DNA of 64,000 nucleotides. Origin: Plutella xylostella (Eukaryota > Arthropoda > Insecta > Lepidoptera > Plutellidae). The position numbers and the translations under genes were made by a program. The stretch spans positions 3,851,501 to 3,915,500 of the forward strand of contig NC_064001.1 of assembly GCF_932276165.1 (NCBI RefSeq), read 5' to 3'. Below are positions 22,901-32,365 of this stretch, piece after piece. Below the pieces are notes generated by a model, which saw only the letters and a list, made by a program, of their open reading frames with translations, had not been told where the DNA came from and searched no databases. The stretch's first letter is position 1. Every line of letters begins with the position of its first letter.

Positions 22901-24012
22901 GCGAGGAAGATGCGCTACGAAGATGCGCCGCCGCAAAGTAGCTGTGCGAGAAAGATGCGCATCTCGAGCTATGCTATGTATCGATAGTAGGGAAACGACG
23001 GGGGCGGCGGCGCCATAGCTACACCACTCGCGATGGTCCATAGCACATATCCATAGCACGCATCCATAGCACACATCCATAGCACGCATCATTCCATACA
23101 AAAAACATATCTTAGTTGAATCCGTTTCCACCAGTGCTAAGCTATGTGCACCAATAATTATGATTGGTGGATATCAAACGCATCCATAGCATCGTAGCAT
23201 AGCACATCTCTGGTGGAAAAGCACCCTTATATTAATAGTTAATATGTGGGTCGTGATGATGATGATGAATAGTTAATACTTTATTGCATAAATATAAACG
23301 TAAGTGTACAAAAGCTACACTATAAGAATTTTCTACCGCACTTTACTTCCTTTGTAACGCACAGGAGGTGCAAGAAAATGATATCTACTATACTAGAGTT
23401 TCGTAGTTATTACAAAGACTTCTGAAACAGAAAGTGTGTTAAGCCGTAAGACCACCCACAGCGTCAGATTTAATTATAATAACAGCCACCATTCTATCCT
23501 AACTGTAGCTTTATACAAAACTGTACTAAGCACTCGTATATCAGTCGAGTTGATCTGGTAAAAGTGAATGTTATTCACCTATAGCAACATTGCCTCAGAG
23601 GAAAAGTGCGTGATACTTCTATACCACGAGTTAAGAATTAGTGGTTAAGCCTTTGTGAACTGAATTTTTTTATGCCTCAGATAATAGTAACAAGTCCAAA
23701 CGATCTAAATAAGGTAAAAACATATGTTTTTCCTAAAAAGTTTAAAAGGAGTTATTACTGTTTACCTCTGAAGTACTGAAATGTTTAGCGGAAAAGCGGG
23801 TGACGCGCAAGATTGACACCTCTGACTACCCCTTCGGGCATTACATTTATGAGCATATGTATGTGATGATGATGATGAATAAACAAGTGAAGGTAGGTAT
23901 ACATGTACTTACCGACATCATGGGGCAGATGCGGCTGCCTGCTCAGCCAGTCCTTGATGGCGGCCAGCTCCTTGCTGCCCTCCGCCTGCCACATCTCTTC
24001 TTGATCCGGCAT
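7916..24012 (-). CDS. CRAL-TRIO domain protein (alpha-tocopherol-transfer-like), complete, six coding exons
   Basis: Coding exons on the minus strand are 24012-23913, 21946-21787, 21082-20827, 12110-12000, 10571-10435 and 8045-7916. All junctions are GT-AG and phases agree, giving 297 codons plus TGA, the usual size for the family. An acceptor ending just 5' of the ATG (base 24014 side) implies an unseen 5' UTR exon. The N-terminal helical domain has QPHLP, LLRRFVVSCGFNLERAKK and PELFLKRDP. The lipid-binding fold has YKVFIYRLNNPDLDLFNF, KQVHVINAPAY, ICKPFLK, IKFHVP and LLPAEYGG. The tail ends GSFRALALD. Such proteins bind a small hydrophobic ligand such as a tocopherol, retinoid or phosphoinositide and shuttle it between membranes; which ligand is unknown. 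The 8.7-kb third intron is full of mobile elements. A copy of exon 5 lies in the intron after it, at 9900-10036. Confidence 0.9.
8259..8520. mobile_element. Hairpin MITE, Tc1/mariner-like ends
   Basis: The two halves are near-perfect inverted repeats of about 110 bp around a short A/T-rich centre. Ends are CAGGGTGTTGCAAAA and the complement, flanked by TA on both sides (8257-8258 and 8521-8522). TA duplication plus CAGGGTG ends suggest a Tc1/mariner-driven element. Related but divergent copies are at 22006-22151 and about 24165-24285. It lies in the last intron of the CRAL-TRIO gene. Confidence 0.8.
8521..9899. other. Intron DNA of the CRAL-TRIO gene
   Basis: No further exon or clear element was found between the hairpin MITE and the exon-5 echo. 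Confidence 0.5.
9900..10036 (-). pseudogene. Echo copy of CRAL-TRIO exon 5
   Basis: It matches all 137 bases of exon 5 (10571-10435) and keeps the GTGAGG donor, but the CAG acceptor is gone: the base run before it reads GATATG instead of TTTCCAG. Four base changes give three amino-acid changes near the start (D to N, E to D, S to T) and no silent change. A poor in-frame AG lies 9 bases further upstream. Probably not spliced, but an alternative-exon role cannot be ruled out from sequence. Confidence 0.75.
10098..10395. repeat. Three tandem copies of a ~90-bp GATAAATACAGCG repeat
   Basis: Copies begin near 10105, 10225 and 10310 and share GATAAATACAGCG, ATTGG, CACGCTATAA, GTCGATAA and CCCGTGCTG-type blocks. 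The same repeat sits between the echo copies of Crag exon 4 at about 60370-60480 and 60830-60935, with a palindromic TTATCGACGTCGATAA core there. Confidence 0.7.
10572..11810. other. Intron DNA of the CRAL-TRIO gene
   Basis: Intron 4. No exon or element with clear ends was identified. Confidence 0.4.
11816..11937. repeat. Imperfect palindrome plus a short MITE end
   Basis: GGTTCATCAACAGTTAATTG is mirrored by GACTGTTGATGAACC at 11880-11894. It is followed by TATCTGAGATTAAAAAACAG (from 11912), which is the terminal repeat of the small hairpin element at 42475-42556. Confidence 0.6.
12690..12850. repeat. Dispersed repeat fragment (GGGGTAGGCAGAGG type)
   Basis: Contains CACGCCTTGTACTACTGTAC, then CCCTTGCGGGGTAGGCAGAG, a phrase I recognise as common in moth repeats. 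Truncated and not classified. Confidence 0.35.
13725..13945. mobile_element. MITE-like repeat, copy 1
   Basis: Shares AGAAGGCGTCATTAA, CGTTTAGGAGTAATTTGGTG and GGAACTTTTTCATTGC with 29275-29500. ACACCAAT and ATTTGGTG near its ends are inverted. Ends are approximate. Confidence 0.5.
14448..16122. mobile_element. 1.67-kb foldback element with ~570-bp inverted arms
   Basis: The left arm (14448 to about 15010) and right arm (about 15558 to 16122) are almost exact inverted copies, collinear over their length with the centre of symmetry near 15284. Ends read CAGTGTCCCAAAAGTC and the complement of CAGGGTGTCCC, flanked by TA. Each arm also contains an internal CAGGGTGATGC end, so the arms look like a compound of at least two TA-flanked units. 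The centre has no transposase frame. It lies in intron 3 of the CRAL-TRIO gene. Confidence 0.85.
15512..15545. repeat. Perfect 15-bp GC-rich hairpin inside the foldback element
   Basis: TGCCACGGCTGACCC pairs exactly with its complement across a four-base GGTG loop. It stands out in AT-rich surroundings and is off the symmetry centre of the larger palindrome. Confidence 0.85.
16344..16398. repeat. Two adjacent short hairpins
   Basis: A 10-bp stem (TTCAACGCGC, loop AA) at 16344-16365 is followed by a stem built on GATTAAAC around TTCGG at 16377-16397. They lie just 5' of a LINE. No function assigned. Confidence 0.6.
16504..16536. repeat. Perfect 15-bp hairpin with 3-base loop
   Basis: GCTCTTAGTTAGGTA pairs exactly with the inverted copy ending at 16536; the loop is TGT. 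It sits at the 5' edge of the truncated LINE. Confidence 0.8.
17838..19410 (+). mobile_element. Second LINE (reverse transcriptase fragment) nested in the telegraph element
   Basis: A long open frame ending at 19256 encodes about 460 aa of LINE protein: SNYRPISLATIVAKVFDGL, FLDLSKAFDLVSYDIL, CGVRQGGLSSPLLFNVYVD, YADDMVLLSPS and, in the thumb and C-terminal part, VSSFKYLGHIV and LLGLPRHCSASGMFAEAH. This is a different clade from the LINE it interrupts. The 5' end is missing; the first residues before about 17870 are probably read from the host element. The 3' end is an AAATAAAAAG followed by a TTA repeat. The frame has no stop, so it is recent. Confidence 0.8.
19425..19590. repeat. GC-rich module, single copy
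   Basis: Contains CGCTCCGCTCCGCTTCGCTG and CACCTAACACGCTCCTCCTC, then GCTCGTCGTCGCACCTA. Nearly identical to the units of the tandem array at 24821-25259. Confidence 0.85.
22006..22151. mobile_element. MITE, CAGGGTG family, short copy
   Basis: Ends read CAGAATGTTGCAAAAAGGG and the complement of CAGGGTGTTGCAAAAAGGG next to TA, and the subterminal AGCCGAAAGG is inverted. The core CATTCTGAACAACTTTTGTT recurs at 24218-24240. Confidence 0.75.
22152..22793. other. CRAL-TRIO intron 1, no gene seen
   Basis: Nothing recognised apart from a short CATCATCATCATCAGCCTG tail fragment near 22217. Confidence 0.4.
22794..23226. mobile_element. Harbinger-like MITE with ~30-bp perfect inverted ends
   Basis: GGGTGCTTTTCCACCAGAGA at the left is matched by the exact complement at the right; the match runs about 30 bases. 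Both sides are flanked by TTA (22791-22793 and 23227-23229), the target type used by PIF/Harbinger. Internal ATCCATAGCA and TGCGCATCTC subrepeats are present. 433 bp, no coding capacity. Confidence 0.8.
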
Positions 24013-24069
24013 TCTGAAAGCAAGGAATGACTTTATTTACTTGGCCGTATACATAAGATTATAGATAGG

Positions 24070-24285
24070 TGTTTTAAAAGTGGTATGATAAGCCGAAAAC
24101 TAGAGCCACACTATTTCGGCTTACTATACCTATCACTTTTGCAGCAGCCTGTATATTATACAGAGGGTTGCAAAAAGGGTATACTAAGCCGAAAGGGGGT
24201 GACTCAGGGGATCATTCTGAACAACTTTTGTTCTACGAGTTTTGGAAATTATACCCTTTTAGCAACATCCTCGACATCCTGTAAA
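24070..24285. mobile_element. Two MITE fragments of the CAGGGTG/AGCCGAAA family
   Basis: TAAGCCGAAAACTAGAG with inverted TTTCGGCTTACTATACC at 24090-24130 forms one small hairpin. A second copy with GGTTGCAAAAAGGGTATACT follows at 24165-24285. It is just upstream of the first coding exon of the CRAL-TRIO gene. Confidence 0.6.
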
Positions 24286-24550
24286 TAATTATGCTCCATG
24301 CAAATTTGTACACTGTGCACTGTGCAGACATATTTTTACTGAAAGATTATTCCTAACATTACATATATCATGTTCATGACGAGTTAGAAGTAGGTATTAT
24401 CTAAATGGATTACTTATAACTATGTTTAGTATTGGGTTGCTTAGTTTGGTAAAAGCGTATTCTATGTTTGTTGTTAATATTCAGTGTCATTTATTTTATT
24501 CGGACCTCATAGCTATAGCTTAGGTCACCTTATAGGTAGCTCTATTACCC

Positions 24551-25544
24551 GGGTAAGTAATACGAGGTATAAAAACGCATGGTATAACATTCACAAGGTA
24601 TACGCCCATATGATATAAATTTATTAAGTATAACGATCACTATGCATAACAAACGAAAGGCATAATTACTAAATACATAATTTTGTAAAGAATAACGTTC
24701 AAAAAGTATAATTTCAATTGATATATCGATTAAAATATATAACGTTTATAACATATATTGTTCACCGTATATAATAACATTATGTATAACGAACAAAAAA
24801 ATATATTATTATTGGAGCTATGTTGGGAGACGCTCCGCTCCGCTTCGCTGCGCTCCGCTTTGCTTTTAACGAACATGTGCACCTAACACGCTCCTCCTCG
24901 CTTTGCTCGTCGTCGCACCTATCTTTAGGTTTTGGTACTAGGGGTTTTCACAGCATTATTATTATTGAAGCTATGTTGGGAGACGCTCCGCTCCGCTTCG
25001 CTGCGCTCCGCTTTGGTTTCGACGAACATGTGCACCTAACACGCACCTCCTCGCTATGCTCGTCGTCGCACCTATCTTTAGGTTTTGGTACTAGGGGTTT
25101 TCACAGCATTATTATTATTGAAGCTATGTTGGGAGACGCTCCGCTCCGCTTCGCTGCGCTCCGCTTTGGTTTCGACGAACATGTGCACCTAACACGCTCC
25201 TCCTCGCTTTGCTCGTCGTCGCACCTATCTTTAGGTTTCGGTGCTAGGGGGTTTGACGGCGTTGGGTAATTAAACACAGATTATGCGATATGAGAAGAAC
25301 TTTATACAAAATTATGTATAGTATATATTTTAATTGATATACGTAATGTATGTTATACGAATCGATATTAGTCCTCGTGAGTGTTAGTTATTTTGATATT
25401 ATATGAAATGTACGATATACCAATTGAATCTTATACCTTATGAAAATATAGATTTTGTTGTTATACGTAACGTTCATTATATGTTGTGAACGTTATTAAT
25501 GTGAAATTATACATTTCGTTTTTATACGTCGCAATACGCACCCC
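24551..25544. mobile_element. Second 'telegraph' DNA element, 8-bp target duplication
   Basis: Flanked by TATTACCC (24543-24550 and 25545-25552). Ends read GGGTAAGTAATACG and the complement of GGGGTGCGTATTGCGACG; both run into GTATAAAAACG. Outer zones are filled with short TATAACG, GTATAAT and CATAAC phrases in both orientations. The centre is a three-unit tandem array of the GC-rich module. No transposase. Confidence 0.75.
24821..25259. repeat. Three-unit tandem array of the GC-rich module (~152-bp unit)
   Basis: Units start at about 24821, 24972 and 25124 with GCTATGTTGGGAGACGCTCC and are over 95% alike by eye. The plus strand is open through all three units, but this follows from the unit length and base composition, so I do not call it a gene. 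Confidence 0.9.
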
Positions 25545-25552
25545 TATTACCC

Positions 25553-28549
25553 AGACAAATTGCAGCGTTTTCATTTACTGTGATATTTACATATATAATG
25601 CATAGGAACTGACTGAAATTACTATAGCTTTAAGTGGGTATGTAGCAGATAGGTTAGGTACATATTAAATTACAATAATTAAGTAAGTACCTTTACGTTT
25701 GACCTTTATATTATGTGTTATGCTATGCACAGTTTTTATTATTATTTCGTATAACTTGATTCCACAATAAAAGCACTGAGTTCTTTTATTATACTTATAA
25801 GACTGAATCCATATTAAGGACAACAGCACCTTTTGAATGAGAGACATCTCCTTTGTTAACATGAACTTATCCGTCTTTTAATGATAAGAATAATGATCAA
25901 TTATAAACAATAAATTGGTCGATATCTGCCTAAACGTCTTGATAGGACACGTATACACGCTAAATATAATTTAAAGTTCATGGTTACTGTAGAAGAAAAA
26001 TAAACGTGAATGTATAAAAGTCTTTTAGGTGACATTTATTTTATTGACAAGATTTTTTGTTTATATATTTATTTATAATTATTTAATATAAAGCATTATT
26101 TTCTTTAATTTTGACTAGGTAAGTGTTCACCAGTTTCCATTTCAAACCTTACATACTTTTACCTACGTACAAAGTTATAAAATGAAACAATGGTGTAGAA
26201 TCATGATGACAAATCATCACAATAACTCCTTGTCATAGAGGTCATGTTGCTATGTATGCAGGCATGATGCAGGCCCTCCCGAGGTTAATTGGAGACATGA
26301 TTTGAATACTAAACAAACTCAAGAAGTATCCAGAATCGTGTCCATACAAAAAGTACCTATTTTTATCCATTTTTCGATGTCACAGGCATTGATCATCGAT
26401 ATTAATTATACAGAACCGAATTCTCACAGTGATTTTTTTATTTTTTGATTAAGTACATACCTCCCATCAAAATTTTATTAGCAGATAGCTATAATATTCC
26501 CATAGGTCTTATAACGTTGGGAAAACCTACATTTCCGTGACTCTAGAATCTCTACATCCTCTTATTACGTTACTATGAAGACGGTTAATTTATATCATCA
26601 ATATTATTATGTGCAACCTTGGAATATTTTTATTAATATTAACCTTTATTTATGCTAAGACGTATGAATTCAATTAATCTTTAAGGCATTGCGCCTCCTA
26701 AATAGACTCTACTCGCATTGATTTTTTTGTGATATGTGTTGTTTATAGGGTTCCGTATCTCAAAAGTTAAAAACGGAACCCTTTATTATTTATGAAGGAA
26801 ACTTGAGTGGAACCCTACGTACGATTGCGTAAAGTAAAACATTTACCAGTTTACAAATTAGTCGATGAATGTGTGCCACATTTTTTGACTGACATTTTAT
26901 GAAGGTAACAACTTCGTAACGATCTTACCGTGATCTTACCACTGCTATGTAAACAAATCTTATCAATGCGAACATCTATTTTAGTACGTTACAGTTTATG
27001 ATTATACGTAAATCATAATTTGAGTATAATAAATCTATAGGTAGCACTGCCACTTCAGCTTGCAGGAGCTAAGTATCTTGAAAAGATGCTACGGATAACG
27101 TAATTTTTAATATGTACCTACTTAGGCACAACTATTTATGTTACTGTAAAGCACATATGTATAGGTAGGTAGTGTAGGTTTATAAAGAACCAGGTTCCTG
27201 TCTAGGAGTTAATTTGTTGTATTCTTTTTTATTCATATTGCGTATTTTTATTTATTATATACGTTGAGATACTTGCATAATTAAGTAATTAGGTACTTCC
27301 TAGATCTAATTATAATAAAAACACAATTGCAGCGTGTCATCATCATCATCAGCGAGTCAGTTCACGCGATCATGATCAATTTATTCATGATCGATCTGCG
27401 TTATGAAACCATAACAATTGATATTCAGTTCAGGATATTGGAAAACTGTAAGAGTGAAATTTTATCAGCGAACTAACTAGCTGATGGAAAGTTTCAAACA
27501 AATTATTTGCATACCTAACTACTTCAATTAATATTTATCCCACTGTTACCTACCTACTGTTTTTTATATAAGTATTGTAAAGATGTGTCTATGTCTAGGT
27601 AATGGTGTCAATAAATATGATTTGACGATAAGATGATGACCTATTGCATATTGACCCGCAATGGGATTAATCACGGATTCATTTCCACCCTAGGTATTTA
27701 ATTACCGAGTAATCTACTTCTTATAAGTTAATTTCGCACACGTCTATGTCGGTAGGTATGCCGCTCTAGGTAGTCCGCTATAGGGAAATCATAGGTGATT
27801 TTAGCTGGTGTTATATACAACGCTTATCGATTTACCTAGTAGGGCCTTCTTTTGAGCACATCCAAGATCTGTGGACTAGTTTTTGTACATCTGCCCAGCG
27901 CAGGATTCGAACTCGCGCGGCATAACAGTTTATGTACCTCCACCTAAAATTGGCTGGTTATACTTCTAAATTAGTATTCATACCTATCTATGTAAGATAT
28001 TACTAAGATACCAAGGAATATTTGCTAAAACATAGGTTCCTATTATGGTTCCTACTTACCTTGGTACCCAAAGTAAAATAAACAAACTCACTTGATGAAA
28101 AATTAAGAAGGTAGGCAAAGCACTTCCAAGGTCCAAAGTTTCTGTATCTCGGAAAACAAAAATGTATCAAAACAACAATCGAAAACCAAAACTTAAAAAA
28201 AAAACTTATTCAAAATTGGAACGGTATTTTGGAAAGCGCGCCAGCGGAAAACGTTTCGAGCATTGAACCTGCGCGCGCAGACTGCCGCAGGTTTGGATTC
28301 AAGTTGTGTCAGCCTACTTGGCACACATTGCTTAGAGCTCGATGTAAGTACCGTTGGGATCAAGAAAAGACGATTACTGCACATTGGGCACATAGTTATT
28401 TTAAGATTCTGGATTTTAGTGATATGGTACCTACGTGTTACATTCACTCTAAATCTCTTCTTATATACCTCATCAGACGAAAATAGTCCTCTAATATGGA
28501 CAAGGGTAGGTATAAGAGGTTAAGCATATAAGTATATGTTAAGGTCAAC
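25553..28549. other. Intergenic DNA between the CRAL-TRIO and neugrin genes
   Basis: No exon seen. A small inverted repeat AGGGTTCCGT / ACGGAACCCT lies at about 26746-26783. A tRNA-like B box on the minus strand (GAGTTCGAATCCTGCG, about 27898-27915) is probably the remnant of a tRNA-derived SINE. The unseen 5' UTR exon and promoter of the CRAL-TRIO gene could lie here. Confidence 0.4.
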
Positions 28550-29963
28550 CGGGGCCATTGCGCCACAATACTTTGACTTTCATATTCATTTGAACATAAC
28601 AAACAGACTATACGCCCTATTAAGCTATAACTTGTGATAGATATTAGGAAATTTTATCTAGTTTCATATTTTGATGCAATTTTATAGAATTTTAAAAATC
28701 TTCTTCGTGTAAACGACGTTTCTACAAAAAATGGGATTTTTAGGCGCAATAACCCCTAGTGGGGCTAATGCCTCTTTCACTAGTTTTGTGTGCTTGGAAG
28801 AGCTTTTTACAAGTTTAAGTAGATGTAATGTATAGATTTACTATTAACGTAGCTAATTATTAGCTTGTAAACTAAATACTGCGCTTAGTTAAGGAGAATT
28901 AGTTGATCAAAAATTTTTGGGGCTATGGCGCCTACACACCCTAATTTCTTGTAGTGGCATTTACCCCATCCAAGATTCCAGGGGTGCTCAACATTTTATT
29001 TATGAATACTTTATTGGACTTAAAAAAATATAAATACTTACATGACAAATACAAATAAAGTATAAAAGCATACAAGGGCATATTTTTTATAATTTGCAAT
29101 CAAACCATAACTTTAAATTAGTAAGTATACCATTTTTAGAGTCTGACGGAATTTAAATCATTACAAAACTATTTAGAGTTTTAAAAACAAGTGGGATCAT
29201 TCAGTTAATATGACTATTTTTTTATTTATTATTTATTATATGATTATTTTCTATATACCGTGTTAACAACCTTATAATGTCGACACCAAATGACGCAATT
29301 TTTTTTTAACATTTAGTTTAATTCATATTCAAATTATTTACGTTTTAGTTGGATTACCAATCTAAGAATGTTAATTCTGATACGCTGTTAAATGTTCTTC
29401 AATATTGCAGAAGGCGTCATTAACCTAGTATTTTTCGTTTAGGAGTAATTTGGTGCTAATGTCTCTGGAACTTTTTCATTGCTCGTGAGTGTATAAAATA
29501 CATTTCTCATAACATAAAATGTTTAGAACCCCTGGAAATGGGGCTATTGCGCCGCAATAGAGGCAATAACCCCATCAGCCCAGAGGCATTTACCCCAAAA
29601 AAAAAGCTAAACCTATAAATTTTTTATTGCATAACTATTGTGTCCGAATCTTACGTTATTTCAATAAAATAATCAAAACAATATGTAAAGCAACAAAACA
29701 ATAACAGTATTTACAGTTAGGAAACATAGATTCTTTTAAACAAACATACATTTGGAACGATTCAAAAAAACGTGTCAGGAAACCGGAGGTGGCCAAAATA
29801 GGTGAAAAAATTGAAATGGCAAATTATTTAAGAAAATTGCTTCGGATACGACATCTATTGGTCAGTGGTAAAAGTTTGAGTTCCAAAGATAGATAGCAGA
29901 TGACTCCAGTAGTTCTAAAGTATGAGGTTCGGAAGATAAATGGATTCGAGGCATTAGCCCCGT
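28550..29963. mobile_element. Repeat cluster with GGGGCNATTGCGCC / GAGGCATTAGCCCC blocks
   Basis: GGGGCCATTGCGCC at 28551 and the related inverted GGCATTAGCCCCG near 29951 bracket several internal blocks (28742-28775, 28920-28935, 28960-28972, 29538-29595) built of GGGGCTATTGCGCC, GCAATAACCCC and GGCATTTACCCC. It may be one non-autonomous element with scattered subterminal repeats. A clear target duplication was not seen. Confidence 0.45.
29275..29500. mobile_element. MITE-like repeat, copy 2
   Basis: Copy of 13725-13945, sharing AGAAGGCGTCATTAA, GGAGTAATTTGGTG and GGAACTTTTTCATTGC. GTCGACACCAAATGACG near its left end is inverted relative to ATTTGGTGCTAATGTC near its right end. It lies within the GGGGC cluster. 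Confidence 0.5.
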
Positions 29964-30002
29964 AGGCGACTTGGCCTACTGTTTTTTATTCTGTTTGTTA
30001 TT

Positions 30003-30255
30003 TTCTATGTTTTTTTTTTGTGTGTCAAGTCAGTCCGTGACTTCACCCAGGGGTTCTAGTTGAAAACCAGCGCTATGGTGTGGTTTAGTACCTGCCATAG
30101 CATCAAGCTGAACTAGAACCCATTTCAGCACCGAGAAGCAACATTCTTTTAATTACTTATATTTTTATTTACTTTATAACCTTTTTCTTGTAAATGTATG
30201 TGTTGTTTCTGTGTGTGTTAGAAATAAATAAATGTTCTTTCTTTTCTTTCTTTCT
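30003..30255 (+). mobile_element. Retroelement 3' end with TTTC-rich tail
   Basis: CCAGGGGTTCTAGTTGAAAA, an AATAAATAAATG signal and a CTTTCTTTTCTTTCTTTC tail suggest a LINE or SINE 3' end. The clade is not identified. Confidence 0.45.
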
Positions 30256-30739
30256 AAGAAGCCATACACTCATTTATCCTCGGCATTCCTCATCCAGCCA
30301 ATACCAGCTAGGTACTTGTCCACGGTAGTCGTAGGTTGGGCACATTTAAGTACTTACTAACTATTATTACAGTACTTCACTGATAACATTCCACCAACCA
30401 GGATTGCTGCGTTTAATATTAGGCCGCCAGGTGAAAATTTGTCTAGCCAGGCCTAAACTGACCTTCTCTGTAAGAAGTGTAGTGCATGAGATCATTTACT
30501 GCCACCGCATGTCCCGTAGGAGATCCCGTGGCCTCGCAGCCGCAGTGATGGGACACCGTGGGATCCTCTACGTTGGTGGATAAGAAAGTATATTACAATA
30601 TGAATTCTCATCATCCTCTCCAATCTTCAGTTAAATCTTTACAGCATTTGGCCTGGAAATAATGAACGCCCCAGAATAATAACGTTCTCGCGCGCTTCGC
30701 ATTGGCTTCGCATTATTGAACGCAGCACGATAAACGTCA

Positions 30740-30921
30740 ACTAGTCACCAGCTGTCAATGTCATTCTGTTCTGTTACGAACTGTCACTTGTCATCAGTTG
30801 TCAAAGTTGTTGTGATTGTGTGATATGAATGGAAAAGATACCAAATTCCCTCATTTCTACATCTAAATCTAATAAAAATTCAAGCGGTATCCAGTAAATA
30901 TTTGATCCCGATGCTATTAAA
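30740..30921 (+). promoter_or_regulatory. Likely promoter and 5' UTR of the neugrin gene
   Basis: The region just upstream of the first ATG has repeated TGTCA and GTCAA phrases (CAGCTGTCAATGTCATTC, CTGTCACTTGTC) and no TATA box. The exact start site cannot be fixed. Confidence 0.35.
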
Positions 30922-32336
30922 ATGTTCGCCATTAGCTTGAGACGTGTTTATAAAGTATGTGATAAGGTTATAGTCCGTAGTTTGCGAGGGAGGTTAGGGC
31001 CGAGCGGCCCTCCTGTTGGCACCAACCCTGGCCTCAATAGCAGACTCAAAGCTTTCCAGAAAGAAGGAGTGAAGATTGAAGATGACGACGTCGAAGAATT
31101 CGTTGAGCAGTCCGAAAGCAACATGTTTGCTGTAAGTGGTGCATTTTCACTTTATGATACTGTCTTACAAATTTAATAGCTACCAGCTCAGAATCAGACC
31201 AATTATTGTTTGAATACCGTCGTGTAGTAATTAATAACATCTGTATATTATATTTATGACAAATCTAGAATTAACATTCATTATTCATTTCATGCTTTTC
31301 CAGTCTGGTGATGCATACAGTGAACATCTCAATGAGACTCTGATAGGAAAACACATACTCCGGCATCAAGTGGTGAAAGAGAAATACTTCAAGGAGCACA
31401 TGCCCAACTTACTTACATGGAGTGAGAAGGAACAGATCCGGCTGCTGAATTCTGAGAATCCCGAGGAGTGGACTCCGGACCGCATTGCAGAGAGCTTCCC
31501 TGTCACTGCGCCTGTTGTTAAGGTAAAATCTACATACTGATAATTACTACAGAAAGATCATAAAATAACTAATTAATACTATTTTTTTAATATTGTGTAT
31601 TTAATTTGTACATATTGATGTATAAATGTTTGTTGTATTTCAGAAACTACTGAAGTACCCATGGAAACCAGCTTCAGAATCTCGCATTGCCAGACATGAT
31701 GCATCAGCTCTAAGAAACTGGAGGGAGTTAAAAGAGGGTACCCTTGATATTCCAGAACAAGTCCGGCAACACTTCTTGAAATTCTCAGATCGCTCCATAC
31801 CTCCATTAGATAAGAAATCTTTAAAAGTTGATCTGACACCCGAACAACCAATAGGAGAGTTTCAGAAAATAGTAGACAGATGTGCAGCAAAAGATAATTC
31901 TAATGGTGATAGAAATGAACCATTTGATGAAGACTTGAAACATAGCAAGGAACAACATTCACAAAGTAAATTTATAAATAAGAAAAGAACAACTTTAGAT
32001 GAACTTACAAATAAAATAAAAACTAGATTAGAGCAAGGTAAATCAGTAGATGTCCCAGATCAACTAATTGTTAATACTATGAATAGTTCAGTTTCCTCAT
32101 CAAATAGTCCAGAAACAAATTATCCAATTGAACTGGAAGATGCTGAAGAGAAAGCTGTAACTAATTACAAGGAGGAAGAGAAAATAGTGGCAGTAGCCAG
32201 TTACCCTGAAAGAATTAGAATCCCAAAGAAGGCTTACAAGAAAGGGGCCACATATAAAGTGAATGATTGCTATTATGATGATGATGGGAGGTTCCTTTAC
32301 AGAGTCATTGGTATGACCAGTAACAATACTAATTAA
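30922..32336 (+). CDS. Neugrin family protein, mitochondrial, three exons
   Basis: Coding exons are 30922-31131, 31304-31522 and 31644-32336, all phase 0, giving 373 aa. The start is the first ATG of the open frame and yields MFAISLRRVYKVCDKVIVR, a basic, acid-free N-terminus typical of a mitochondrial presequence. Exon 2 and the start of exon 3 carry the neugrin signature: LTWSEKEQIRLLNSENPEEW, TPDRIAESFP, then VVKKLLKYPWKP. The C-terminus ends with YKVNDCYYDDDGRFLYRVIG, also typical. Vertebrate neugrin acts with RPUSD4 and others on mitochondrial 16S rRNA; that role is transferred by homology. The middle (about residues 190-300) is lysine- and serine-rich and poorly conserved. Convergent with Crag. 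Confidence 0.9.
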
Positions 32337-32359
32337 TTGTAGAAAAGCCTTAATTATGA

Positions 32360-32365
32360 AATAAA
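32360..32365 (+). terminator. Polyadenylation hexamer of the neugrin gene
   Basis: AATAAA 24 bases after the stop codon. Confidence 0.6.

Noticed and set aside
24820..25269. 149-codon open frame over the GC-rich tandem array
   Set aside because: The frame stays open only because the unit length keeps phase and the sequence lacks stops; copies differ at all codon positions alike and have no gene context.
27890..27930. tRNA gene on the minus strand
   Set aside because: Only a B-box-like TTCGAATCC is present; there is no matching A box, cloverleaf or acceptor stem. A SINE remnant is more likely.
30460..30600. Possible upstream coding exon of neugrin
   Set aside because: The GC-rich patch has no good reading frame or splice sites in phase, and the first exon already starts with a plausible mitochondrial leader.
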